Origin: a virus
IMG/VR virus record: IMGVR_UViG_3300022907_000005
Location: 32,484-96,483 of that record
Reading direction: 5' to 3' (one strand)
DNA length: 64,000 bases
This document shows positions 17,059 to 24,728 of the stretch, piece by piece. Position 1 is the first letter of the stretch, and every line of letters starts with the position of its first letter. The position numbers were made by a program, and so were the translations under genes. A model generated the notes under the pieces. The model was not told the origin of the DNA, made no database searches, and saw only the letters and a list, made by a program, of their open reading frames with translations.

Positions 17059-19893
17059 TTATTGGTAGAAAATATAAAATCTACCAGTGGTGTGATTGGT
17101 GTTCAGAACAACATTTTCTGATGAAAATTTTGTTGGCCCATACTCATAAAGCGATAAATTGTTGGTATCCCTATAAGCCATAAAACTATAATCGCTTCCA
17201 GTTAGAGTGGCACCTGATGTTTCACTCCACCAATGTACTCTAAAGCTAGTAAAAAACCCAAAGTTATTTGGATTGATTGTTGTTGTAGGTGCAGGCTTAA
17301 CGTTAGCACCCTCAATTGTCGAGCGAGCAACCATCGCATAATTCTCAAGATTATCTCCCCACACATACCAAACACGATTAGCTGTTGTGGCTGCTCGTAC
17401 AGCTTGGAAAGCTGAGTCACTTAATATAACGTTAGTGGAATCTGAAGGAAGTGGATTACCTTCTGTAACACTGACTCCGCCAACTGGTTGCCAATCTGGT
17501 GAGTTAAACGTAGCAACCAACGTTCCGTAGGTTGGATGAGTATAATTACCTACAGAAATCGCATCTGTACCTAATGACGTAACACTGCCAGACGTACCTC
17601 CGCCTTCTGTATAGTTAGCAGTGACGGTGATAACAGCGTCCAGATCTGCTTCTACTAGTGTATATGTAGTAGCGGTGGCACCTGTAATAGCTACCCCGTC
17701 TCGATTCCACTGATAACTGATGGCACTGATGCCATCACCATCAGCCAGATTATTAGAAGCAGTTAGCGTTGAGCCTAGTATTGATTCACCATTAATAATC
17801 GCAGTGCCTGTTGTTAAGTAGTACGCCTCAGTTGGTCCTGGGCTATCATACATAAAATTCCCAACACTACTGCGTACTATCAATGTAAGCGCATCGCCAG
17901 ATAAGTATACGCTGCTAAATTTAGTATACGATGAAACATCTGGTAATATTGGCACAGGATCTTGTGCCCAGGTTTCTCCTGTTTTAGTAAAGGATCGTAC
18001 TATACCTGTGTTGTCATCACCGACCGCGATATTGCTACCTGATACAATTCTGTCACCTGAGTTACTCATACTGTTGTATGTAAATATATTACCGTCAGGC
18101 GAAGTTATATCAGCTTGCTGCGTCCAGGTTGCGTCTGATCGAGTGAATAAGTTAAGCGCAGTAGAAGTAAAGTCCCGTGAGATTAAGGTATTTCCATCAC
18201 CCGATAACTGGAGCCCGCCACCGAAATAAACATACGGGTCCGTGCCGTCGCTTATCTTGGCCTGGAAGTTGTATGTGTGAGGCCAGGAGAAACTGCCATC
18301 TACAGCTCTGTTTCGTGTATAGATATATATGGCACCAGCGGTGGAGTCGTCGGCAGTGGCACCGATGGCGAGGGTACTTGCATCATTAGAGATCTTAACA
18401 TCAGATCCATACCGGGCTCCGGCTTCTTGTTGGCCTATAGTAGAAGCCAGCAGTTTGATCTGATTGCTAAATCCCTGGCCATGGGCGGCACGTTGATAAA
18501 CATAAACAGCACCAGCATCAGCGCCAGCTGCATCTTCCCACTGGGCACCGGCTATTAGAGTGTTACCATCACCAGATATACTGACTGTGCTGCCAAACTG
18601 ATCACCATCCTGTTTATCACTGGCTTGTAGATACTGCGTCAGTGACCAGGATGTACCATTTCTGCTATAAACATAAGCGGCGCCCGCGTTGGCAGGAGTC
18701 TCTCTTTGCCTTCTACTGCCTACAACAATGGTATTGCCATCATCAGAGATTGCGCAACTATATCCGTAGATATCACGGTCGCCTGACAGGTTGCCACTAC
18801 CCTGATATGTAGCCTGTATTGCCCAGCTTGAGCCTGTCCTAGCAAGGAACCATGCCTTTCCTGCATAATCTGCCGTGGTAGTCTGATATGCGTTAGTATA
18901 GACAGCAGTGTTGCCGTCGCCTGAAATAGCAAATGTTTCTTTAAGTGGGCCCACTGTGGTAGGCTGAATTAAAGTGCCTTCTTGTATGTAAATAGGATCC
19001 GGTAGAGGTTCTGGAGCTACCGTCGACCACATAGACTCACCCCAACTGTATGTACCTGAATGTACGCCATGAGTATTATTGTTAGCAGACAATTCATAAG
19101 TAGTAGCATCCATAGTCTGCGCTGTTACTGCATTAGTTAGCGTTGCACCGGTGGTGCCAGGAGCATATCTAAATGCATTATTATTCAGAATTAGACCTGA
19201 CCCGCCAGCATAGTCGTTTGTACCATTTTCAGTAGTGTAAAAACTACAGTTGTTTAACACAGACGTGTTAACTTGACTATTGTCATACTGTAAAGCCCAG
19301 TTACCATTCGCATTGGTTTCTTGAAACACACAGTTGTAAAAGTCACCTTGGCTGTATGCCGTCGAACCGTTAAACATGCCTACAGAATAAGAGTTTGATT
19401 TTCCATTGTTGTTTCTTTTTAGAATTGCGCCATACACTGCGCTATTAGTGTTTTGTAAGTTTACCATAGCGGCATCACGTTGAGCAGTGGTAGCCGTCCA
19501 CTGAAATACCACCTGTCCAGCTGCACAAAAGAAAGTTCTAGGTAAATTGCCATCGCTGAACCCAGCAGTAGTAAATTGTGGTACCTGTGGGCCTACTGTA
19601 ACTGGTGTAAGATCATAAACGCCTGGCTTGATCACATACATTACAGCAGTGCCGATGGCAGCAGTCTGAGATTGAGCATAACTTAATGTCTGATAAGCAG
19701 TAGCATCAGTGTCTCCATTATTACTGTCGGACCCATTGGTGATATCAATATACTTTTTATCACCTGAAAATGAATTGATAAAGCTAGTAGCCACCGAGCC
19801 AAAATTTGGGACAAACGGGATAACCGGATCTAAGAAACGTTTTAGTGTTTTACCTGCTAGAATTTTACCTGAAAATGATGTAATACGTGGCAT
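17059..19893 (-). CDS. Large adhesin-like tail fibre: beta-helix, seven-repeat propeller, Ig-like domain
   Basis: This 944-residue protein has distinct parts. Residues about 45-290 look like a pectin-lyase-type right-handed beta-helix (GSDSNNGDTDATAYQTLSYAQ, then repeated short strands). Residues about 310-690 hold seven FG-GAP-like repeats of the type 'GDGNTxxxGA...VYxR', as in integrin-alpha propellers. Residues about 700-780 resemble an Ig-like bacterial domain (ISYQWNRDGVAITGATATTYTLVEADLDA). The C-terminal 160 residues are unassigned. No transmembrane segment. It lies within the fibre cassette, so it is probably a receptor-binding or glycan-binding fibre; it could also be an enzyme on sugar polymers, but I see no catalytic residues. 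Confidence 0.75.
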   Translation of the reverse strand: MPRITSFSGKILAGKTLKRFLDPVIPFVPNFGSVATSFINSFSGDKKYIDITNGSDSNNGDTDATAYQTLSYAQSQTAAIGTAVMYVIKPGVYDLTPVTVGPQVPQFTTAGFSDGNLPRTFFCAAGQVVFQWTATTAQRDAAMVNLQNTNSAVYGAILKRNNNGKSNSYSVGMFNGSTAYSQGDFYNCVFQETNANGNWALQYDNSQVNTSVLNNCSFYTTENGTNDYAGGSGLILNNNAFRYAPGTTGATLTNAVTAQTMDATTYELSANNNTHGVHSGTYSWGESMWSTVAPEPLPDPIYIQEGTLIQPTTVGPLKETFAISGDGNTAVYTNAYQTTTADYAGKAWFLARTGSSWAIQATYQGSGNLSGDRDIYGYSCAISDDGNTIVVGSRRQRETPANAGAAYVYSRNGTSWSLTQYLQASDKQDGDQFGSTVSISGDGNTLIAGAQWEDAAGADAGAVYVYQRAAHGQGFSNQIKLLASTIGQQEAGARYGSDVKISNDASTLAIGATADDSTAGAIYIYTRNRAVDGSFSWPHTYNFQAKISDGTDPYVYFGGGLQLSGDGNTLISRDFTSTALNLFTRSDATWTQQADITSPDGNIFTYNSMSNSGDRIVSGSNIAVGDDNTGIVRSFTKTGETWAQDPVPILPDVSSYTKFSSVYLSGDALTLIVRSSVGNFMYDSPGPTEAYYLTTGTAIINGESILGSTLTASNNLADGDGISAISYQWNRDGVAITGATATTYTLVEADLDAVITVTANYTEGGGTSGSVTSLGTDAISVGNYTHPTYGTLVATFNSPDWQPVGGVSVTEGNPLPSDSTNVILSDSAFQAVRAATTANRVWYVWGDNLENYAMVARSTIEGANVKPAPTTTINPNNFGFFTSFRVHWWSETSGATLTGSDYSFMAYRDTNNLSLYEYGPTKFSSENVVLNTNHTTGRFYIFYQ

Positions 19894-19903
19894 ATATTTC
19901 GCC

Positions 19904-21349
19904 TTACACCGAACCGAATGCTGTTACAGTTCCGAGAACCGTCCAAGCACCAGCAAACCTAATAAGGGTAAAACTAGCAATATCAGTAGCACTCGGAGTT
20001 GACGTAGGAGCTGATGCGCCTTGCCATAAAATTGTCTGAGCCGCACCATCAATCTGAACGGCAGTGGGTAAATACCCCGTGGCTCCTTGACTAATAATTA
20101 GTGCCGCAGAGAGAGTTCTATCATCAGTAGTCGGCACATTAGTAAAGTTAGCAGTGAAATCAGCAGCTACCGAACTATGTATAAACAACGATCTAGAAGT
20201 GATGTCATGAGTAACTACACCGGTTGCACCAGTTAATGTTGTTGCTATTTCCGTAGTTGAACCAAAAGTTGTTAAAGCAGTAAATGATGTAGTAGCAGCA
20301 GGAGGTGTATATGTAAACACACCAGTTGAGTTATCATAAGCAACAGCACCGTCACCTGATGCAGGTGCAGCGGCGCCTACTGAGATATCAGTTAGTGCTA
20401 TTCCTCCGCCACTGCCGATCTCAGTATAATTAGTACCGTCGTTTGTAAATGCCCAATAACCTTCGCTTTCGTCCCAAATTAACGCAACATCAGCAGCTGA
20501 GCCTCTGTTAACGCTTATACCAGCATCTTCAGTTGGAGTGCCGGATGCATCTCTGTTCAATTCGATAATGTTGTCTGCTAAACTTGTAATCTGCGAGTTA
20601 ACAATAGTTTGTGTGCCACTGATTGTGACGTTGCCGTTAAACACTGCGTCATCGCTGTATGTTTTAGCACCTGCGATAGTTTGTGGACCACTGGTTCGGA
20701 CCACTGTGCTGTCTGCTGTCAGGACGCCTGCACTGACGGACACACCATCGCTGCCGGTGAGATATGATGTACCATCAACATATGCTTTTACTGACTGTTG
20801 AGATGGCAATCTAGTAGCACTATTGGAAGAAAAGTTATCTTCGTCAATGAGTGCCGCGGTAATTCTTGCATCTGCTCTAGCATTTGTAAAGTATAGATTG
20901 CTTGACCCTTCACTCAATTCATCAGTGTCTGCTGCTCCAGCAGTAATACTAGCAGTAGTAACAGCGGTCACTCTACCTTTCGCATCTACTGTGACAACAG
21001 GAATAGCCGTAGAGCTACCATAACTAGCAGCGGTGACACCTGAATCAGGAGTTGATATTGTAACCGAGTCTGTGCCTACTGCAACATCAATTTGATTCGA
21101 TGTGCCGTTGACTGTAAGAGGAGTATCAGTTCCTACAACAATGGTAAAAGTATTAGTACCGTCACTAACAGTCCAACCCGCTGTTGAGTTACTTAGGTCA
21201 GCCCTAGCAAATTCTATTCCACCACTAGTAGATCCGTCATGCAAATGCAATGACTTATTAGTAGTGTTTACTGTCAGTTCACCTTCTGCTCCAGTGAACG
21301 AAGACATATCTGAATTGGAACCACGTCTTAACTGTAGTTGCGTAGGCAT
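19904..21349 (-). CDS. Modular tail fibre protein
   Basis: This 481-residue fibre begins MPTQLQLRRGSNSDMSSFTGAEGELTVNTTNKSLHLHDG, the same N-terminal module as the 200-residue fibre at 16405. It carries the EGSSNLYFTNARADARI motif and a STAIPVVTVDAKGRVTAV strand pair that recurs in the fibre at 21898. A later segment, GNVTISGTQTIVNSQITSLADNIIELNRDASG, is found in many marine phage fibres. The C-terminal 150 residues are beta-rich and more variable. Likely part of the host-binding apparatus. Nine bases separate it from the adhesin gene. Confidence 0.8.
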   Translation of the reverse strand: MPTQLQLRRGSNSDMSSFTGAEGELTVNTTNKSLHLHDGSTSGGIEFARADLSNSTAGWTVSDGTNTFTIVVGTDTPLTVNGTSNQIDVAVGTDSVTISTPDSGVTAASYGSSTAIPVVTVDAKGRVTAVTTASITAGAADTDELSEGSSNLYFTNARADARITAALIDEDNFSSNSATRLPSQQSVKAYVDGTSYLTGSDGVSVSAGVLTADSTVVRTSGPQTIAGAKTYSDDAVFNGNVTISGTQTIVNSQITSLADNIIELNRDASGTPTEDAGISVNRGSAADVALIWDESEGYWAFTNDGTNYTEIGSGGGIALTDISVGAAAPASGDGAVAYDNSTGVFTYTPPAATTSFTALTTFGSTTEIATTLTGATGVVTHDITSRSLFIHSSVAADFTANFTNVPTTDDRTLSAALIISQGATGYLPTAVQIDGAAQTILWQGASAPTSTPSATDIASFTLIRFAGAWTVLGTVTAFGSV

Positions 21350-21350
21350 T

Positions 21351-21662
21351 CTAGGTCAACCCTCCGAGATCTTCAATTTGAATAGAACCACTTGGAGTAT
21401 CTAGCGCGTCAAAACTTTGACTTGTTGCTTGACCAAAAGCATCAACCGATAACGCACTGAGATCTCCATAATCTCCTATAGGGAAAACTAGATTGGGATC
21501 ACTCGCAGAAAAGTTAGCAATAGTCTGGATTGCTCCAGACGAATCTCGCATGTACACTGTTTTGTCAGGTATATTTACCGCAATTTCGCCTATCGCAAGA
21601 TCTGATGTACTAGGCGCTGAGTTTGCAGTGTTACTTCTTTTTGGCTTTATTATGTTCGACAT
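21351..21662 (-). CDS. Small fibre-associated protein
   Basis: A 103-residue protein opening MSNIIKPKRSNTANSAPSTS then DLAIGEIAVNIPDKTVYMRDS. The 'PKRS...P...DLa.GEiAvN..d...y.rd' pattern is the fibre N-terminal module seen in its neighbours (compare DLAVGELAYAMD in the 458-residue fibre). It ends one base before the next fibre gene and starts 32 nt inside the coiled-coil gene upstream. It may be a connector subunit or a detached fibre N-terminus. Confidence 0.65.
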   Translation of the reverse strand: MSNIIKPKRSNTANSAPSTSDLAIGEIAVNIPDKTVYMRDSSGAIQTIANFSASDPNLVFPIGDYGDLSALSVDAFGQATSQSFDALDTPSGSIQIEDLGGLT

Positions 21663-21831
21663 CTGCTTCTACAAACTCGCTTTGTTGTGGTTCTACTTGC
21701 GCGTTGTCATACTCTGCCAATTTCTCATTTGCAATTGCAAGTTTAGATTTAAGCAGAATATTCTCTAAGTTTAAATCATTCATTTGAGATGCGAGTGCAT
21801 TCACATAAGTATTTATTAATTTCTCATCCAT
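21631..21831 (-). CDS. Small coiled-coil protein in fibre cassette
   Basis: A 66-residue protein, MDEKLINTYVNALASQMNDLNLENILLKSKLAIANEKLAEYDN, forms one leucine-heptad helix and ends in a charged tail rich in K. It is preceded by a late promoter (21881-21888) and its stop overlaps the next fibre gene by 32 nt, suggesting coupled translation. Function unknown; a fibre chaperone or trimerisation aid would fit. A 64-residue coiled-coil protein stands similarly before the fibre genes at 33632. Confidence 0.6.
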   Translation of the reverse strand: MDEKLINTYVNALASQMNDLNLENILLKSKLAIANEKLAEYDNAQVEPQQSEFVEADVEHNKAKKK

Positions 21832-21848
21832 TTCATTATCTCAAAATT

Positions 21849-21870
21849 GAGAGGACTGTATTGTCCTCTC
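21849..21870 (-). terminator. Hairpin downstream of the TGNV-repeat fibre
   Basis: GAGAGGAC and GTCCTCTC form a perfect 8-bp stem with a 6-nt loop, followed on the minus strand by AATTTT. It lies after the stop of the 458-residue fibre. The late promoter at 21881-21888 is upstream of it, so transcripts from that promoter also contain the hairpin near their 5' end; partial termination or mRNA protection are both possible. Confidence 0.6.
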
Positions 21871-21880
21871 TTCATAATTT

Positions 21881-21888
21881 TATTTATA
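21881..21888 (-). promoter_or_regulatory. T4-type late promoter for small coiled-coil and fibre genes
   Basis: Exact TATAAATA on the minus strand, about 50 nt upstream of the ATG at 21831. Confidence 0.65.
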
Positions 21889-21897
21889 CTAATTATA

Positions 21898-23274
21898 TTA
21901 GTAGGTTCCGCCATCAATCGTAGCCGCATTAATTGTTTTAGCAGTGTTGCTAGTCAAGAATGTGCCTACTCTCGTATCTGTGTAATACAGATTAGTAGAA
22001 CCTTCGCTAATGTCATCAGTATCATGATTTGATACATCGGAAACTGTGCCTGTAACGTTACCTGTAACGTTACCTGTAACATTGCCTGTTAAGTTGCCTT
22101 CAAATGCAGCGACAAGTGTAGCGACAGTGTACCCTGTTCCTGATTTATTTACTGTTGTGCCTGGAACTGCTTGCAGTGATTTAAATAAATGCCACTTATC
22201 ATCAGATGCATCTCTGAATAAACCAGAGTACAAATCTAGTGATCCAGATGTGTCGTAAAGTCCATAGAAACCTATGTCAACAGCATCAGATGAATCGTTG
22301 CCAGTTGCTAATGAAAACAGCGGATCATTTACTGCTAAGTTTGTAGTATCAACAGTAGTTGTTGATCCACTTACTGTAAGATTTCCTGATACTGTCAAGT
22401 TACCTGATACAGTTGGGTTAGTTGCAAGACCTACTGTCATTGTATCAGTAGCACTTACAACAACATCGATTTCATTTGTTGTGCCACTTACTGTTAGCGT
22501 ATCACCGCCTGCAACAGACTGTGTGTTGGAACCGTCTGACAAAGTAAATGCAGTGCTGATAGCCGCAGTAGAAACCGCAGTTACAAGACCTTTAGCATTT
22601 ACAGTAACAACAGGAATAGCAGTTGTGCTACCGAAGTTACCTACGTTTGAGTTTACAGTAGCCAGTGTACCAGTACCCGTTACGCCGGCAGTACCATCAA
22701 AAGATGCTGATGTATATGCTAGGTCGCCCGTAATGGCAATAGTTCTACCAGTTGCCAATGCAGTTGCAGTGTCGGCATTACCTGTAAGGTCACCAGTTAC
22801 ATCGCCAGTTACGTTACCTGTTACATTACCTGTAAGGTCGCCAGTTACGTCACCAGTTACATTACCTGTAATGTTACCAGTGATATCGCCGATTAAATCG
22901 CCAGTTACGTTACCTGTGATATTACCCGTTACGTTACCAGTAAGGTCACCTGTAAGGTCACCAGTTACATCGCCAGTTACGTTACCTGTAAGATCAGCTG
23001 TAATTGTTCCTGCAGAGAAATCTCCACTTGCGTCTCTCTTAACAAGCTGTAAAGCTGTGTTAGAGGAAGAGGCACCGTCTACAATATCGGTGTAATACTT
23101 ACCACCAATAGCATGAATAGCAGCACCGCCGCTGTTTGTCGATTCGATGTAGAGTTTAGAGCCTACACCATCATTTGCGGTATCCATTGCATATGCAAGT
23201 TCACCTACTGCTAAGTCTGACGTAGTAGGGGCTGTTGCAGCAGACCCACGTTTAATTTGAATGGTCGAAGCCAT
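21898..23274 (-). CDS. Tail fibre with TGNV/TGDL tetrapeptide repeats
   Basis: The 458-residue fibre starts MASTIQIKRGSAATAPTTSDLAVGELAYAMD, the shared N-terminal module. Residues about 93-166 are about 18 tandem four-residue units of the form T-G-[ND]-[VIL], with a second short run near residue 415. The STTAIPVVTVNAKGLVTAV and EGSTNLYYTDTRVGTFL motifs are shared with neighbouring fibres. The repeats probably form an extended trimeric beta-structured shaft. Likely a host-recognition fibre. Confidence 0.8.
   Translation of the reverse strand: MASTIQIKRGSAATAPTTSDLAVGELAYAMDTANDGVGSKLYIESTNSGGAAIHAIGGKYYTDIVDGASSSNTALQLVKRDASGDFSAGTITADLTGNVTGDVTGDLTGDLTGNVTGNITGNVTGDLIGDITGNITGNVTGDVTGDLTGNVTGNVTGDVTGDLTGNADTATALATGRTIAITGDLAYTSASFDGTAGVTGTGTLATVNSNVGNFGSTTAIPVVTVNAKGLVTAVSTAAISTAFTLSDGSNTQSVAGGDTLTVSGTTNEIDVVVSATDTMTVGLATNPTVSGNLTVSGNLTVSGSTTTVDTTNLAVNDPLFSLATGNDSSDAVDIGFYGLYDTSGSLDLYSGLFRDASDDKWHLFKSLQAVPGTTVNKSGTGYTVATLVAAFEGNLTGNVTGNVTGNVTGTVSDVSNHDTDDISEGSTNLYYTDTRVGTFLTSNTAKTINAATIDGGTY
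22777..22998 (-). repeat. 12-bp codon-phased tandem repeat (TGNV units)
   Basis: About 18 imperfect 12-bp units encoding T-G-[ND]-[VIL] inside the 458-residue fibre. Units differ mainly at third codon positions, so selection seems to act on the protein. Such arrays can expand or contract by slippage. Confidence 0.9.
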
Positions 23275-23301
23275 TGTTCTCTCCTAAGTTTATTGAATTT
23301 A

Positions 23302-23634
23302 TTATGACCCGAATGTTCCACCGTCTAACGTTGCGCCTGCATCCAATGTAGCTTGAATTGCAGTAGCTACTGCGGAACTAGTTCCGACTGATTCATCGAC
23401 CTTAGTTTGCAGTGATACGGATTCCCATTTCTCAGTCTCAGCATTATAAACTAGAGTTTCCCCTGTAGCAATTACGCCATCTTCACCCTTATCTAAATTT
23501 CCTATATTGTCTTCTAACTTCGCAATTTTAATCTTGGAAGCGGCTGTTGTAGTAGCGATGATTGTACTGCCGCCGACAGAAACTCTCGCTGAATTGCTAC
23601 CACCTGTAACTCGTACTTGTACTTCATTAGCCAT
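23302..23634 (-). CDS. Small structural protein of fibre cassette, unknown function
   Basis: A 110-residue protein with an N-terminal beta segment (EVQVRVTGGSNSARVSVGG), a short helix with heptads (SKIKIAKLEDNIGNLDKG) and a module LVYNAETEKWESVSL common in marine phage fibres. It ends TLDGGTFGS, and the neighbouring 458-residue fibre ends NAATIDGGTY, suggesting a common assembly signal. No T4 counterpart recognised. Confidence 0.6.
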   Translation of the reverse strand: MANEVQVRVTGGSNSARVSVGGSTIIATTTAASKIKIAKLEDNIGNLDKGEDGVIATGETLVYNAETEKWESVSLQTKVDESVGTSSAVATAIQATLDAGATLDGGTFGS

Positions 23635-23661
23635 GTTATTTCGCTACCTCTTGCTTCTGAA

Positions 23662-23997
23662 TTACTTTGTTGCTTCTGGGGTAACTGTTACGATACCTTC
23701 AATTACTCTAAGCGTTTCAGAGTCTGCAATTGAGACTACTTCTAAATCATACACATACCTACCTGCCTTCAATGTACTGGTCTGTGTTGCAGTTAAAGAT
23801 AGCGTTATTACGCCTCCAGTAACATCAGTTTTTACTGCTGTAAATGCAGTATAAGTATTAGTGTAATAACTTTTACGAATGTGTGCAGTGGGTGTGTAGT
23901 TGGTCAGGTCTTTAGCTGTTCCATCTGGATTTGTCATGTTTACCACAATAGAAAACGTGGTACCCTGATCGATTAGCAAATTGTTGATAGTAGCCAT
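23662..23997 (-). CDS. BppU-like baseplate/fibre-attachment protein
   Basis: The 111-residue product is a single beta-sandwich-like domain: INNLLIDQGTTFSIVVNMTNPDGTAKDLTNYTPTAHIRKSYYT, then TLKAGRYVYDLEVVSIADSETLRVIEGIVTVTPE. The 'QG.tf...v...d..G...dLt.y...a.ir' pattern is that of the N-terminal domain of phage BppU-type baseplate proteins, which anchor fibres. It is the first gene of the leftward fibre cassette and has a late promoter 22 nt upstream. Confidence 0.6.
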   Translation of the reverse strand: MATINNLLIDQGTTFSIVVNMTNPDGTAKDLTNYTPTAHIRKSYYTNTYTAFTAVKTDVTGGVITLSLTATQTSTLKAGRYVYDLEVVSIADSETLRVIEGIVTVTPEATK

Positions 23998-24019
23998 ACC
24001 GCACCCTTAAAGTTTATAT

Positions 24020-24027
24020 TATTTATA
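24020..24027 (-). promoter_or_regulatory. T4-type late promoter at divergent junction
   Basis: Exact TATAAATA on the minus strand, 22 nt upstream of the ATG at 23997. The plus strand of the same stretch reads TATAAT at 24024-24029, 12 nt before the glycosyltransferase ATG, which could serve the opposite direction. Confidence 0.65.
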
Positions 24028-24041
24028 ATAACACGAAACTT

Positions 24042-24728
24042 ATGAAAACTATACTCACCCTGAAATATGGGAACAAGTACAGCGCGTCTGATGTAAACAC
24101 TATTTATGACGCTACTGAGGGCGCATATAACTATGTTTGCTTGACTGACGATCCTATAGGACTTTACAGTGACATAAAAACAGTGCCCGTCGATGCTGAG
24201 TATGGTCATTGGAACAAGGTTCTAATGCTAGGTCTAAAGGATCTAGGTGACGTACTGTACTTAGATTTAGATGTCCATTTACAGCAATCAATTGTTGACA
24301 TCTGGAAGCATTGTCAGTATACTGCGTCTGTCGCTTTCACATACTGGAAATCAGATACTTTTCCGACTAAGCGTTTAGAGTCTAATCCAGACCCTATGAT
24401 GAGCTATCTCGGAAACTACAATTCAAGCGTTATGCTATGGCGAAGTGGTCACTGCAATCACATAGTAGATAAATTTGTAGCAGATGAAGATTACTACATG
24501 GTTAAGTATTGCGGTGGCGATGATCGATTTCTTTGGCATGAATGCGAGTTGAATGCATTGCCTAAAGGATTGATATACTCATACGTCTATGGCGCAGACT
24601 ATATATATGATAACAAATCATTTGAATACCGACCTGACTATATGATCGCCTTGTTGAATGGGATTGATCGACACAAAAATGTGAGACAACGATACTATGA
24701 TGCACTTTCTGTGCATGAAATGGGGTGA
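24042..24728 (+). CDS. DxD glycosyltransferase, KWGxKY paralogue 1
   Basis: The 228-residue protein is the first gene of a plus-strand island that interrupts the leftward late genes. It begins with K-Y-G-N-K-Y and a later VN, a signature shared by three more genes here. It has the GT-A metal motif YLDLDV (D75-x-D77) and the following strand-helix pattern, then NSSVMLWRSG as in GT8-like enzymes. It probably transfers a sugar from a nucleotide donor, with acceptor unknown. It overlaps the next gene by about 30 nt. Confidence 0.75.
   Translation: MKTILTLKYGNKYSASDVNTIYDATEGAYNYVCLTDDPIGLYSDIKTVPVDAEYGHWNKVLMLGLKDLGDVLYLDLDVHLQQSIVDIWKHCQYTASVAFTYWKSDTFPTKRLESNPDPMMSYLGNYNSSVMLWRSGHCNHIVDKFVADEDYYMVKYCGGDDRFLWHECELNALPKGLIYSYVYGADYIYDNKSFEYRPDYMIALLNGIDRHKNVRQRYYDALSVHEMG

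Noticed and set aside
22777-22998. CRISPR-like tandem repeats
   Set aside because: Units are 12 bp, codon-phased and contiguous without spacers; they encode TGNV repeats.
22274-23095. Plus-strand 273-codon frame rich in SPVTLPV repeats
   Set aside because: It is the antisense shadow of the TGNV repeats and has no ribosome site or known domain.
16405-23274. Diversity-generating retroelement, suggested by Mtd-like fibre N-termini
   Set aside because: No reverse transcriptase and no template/variable repeat pair is seen near the fibres in this window.
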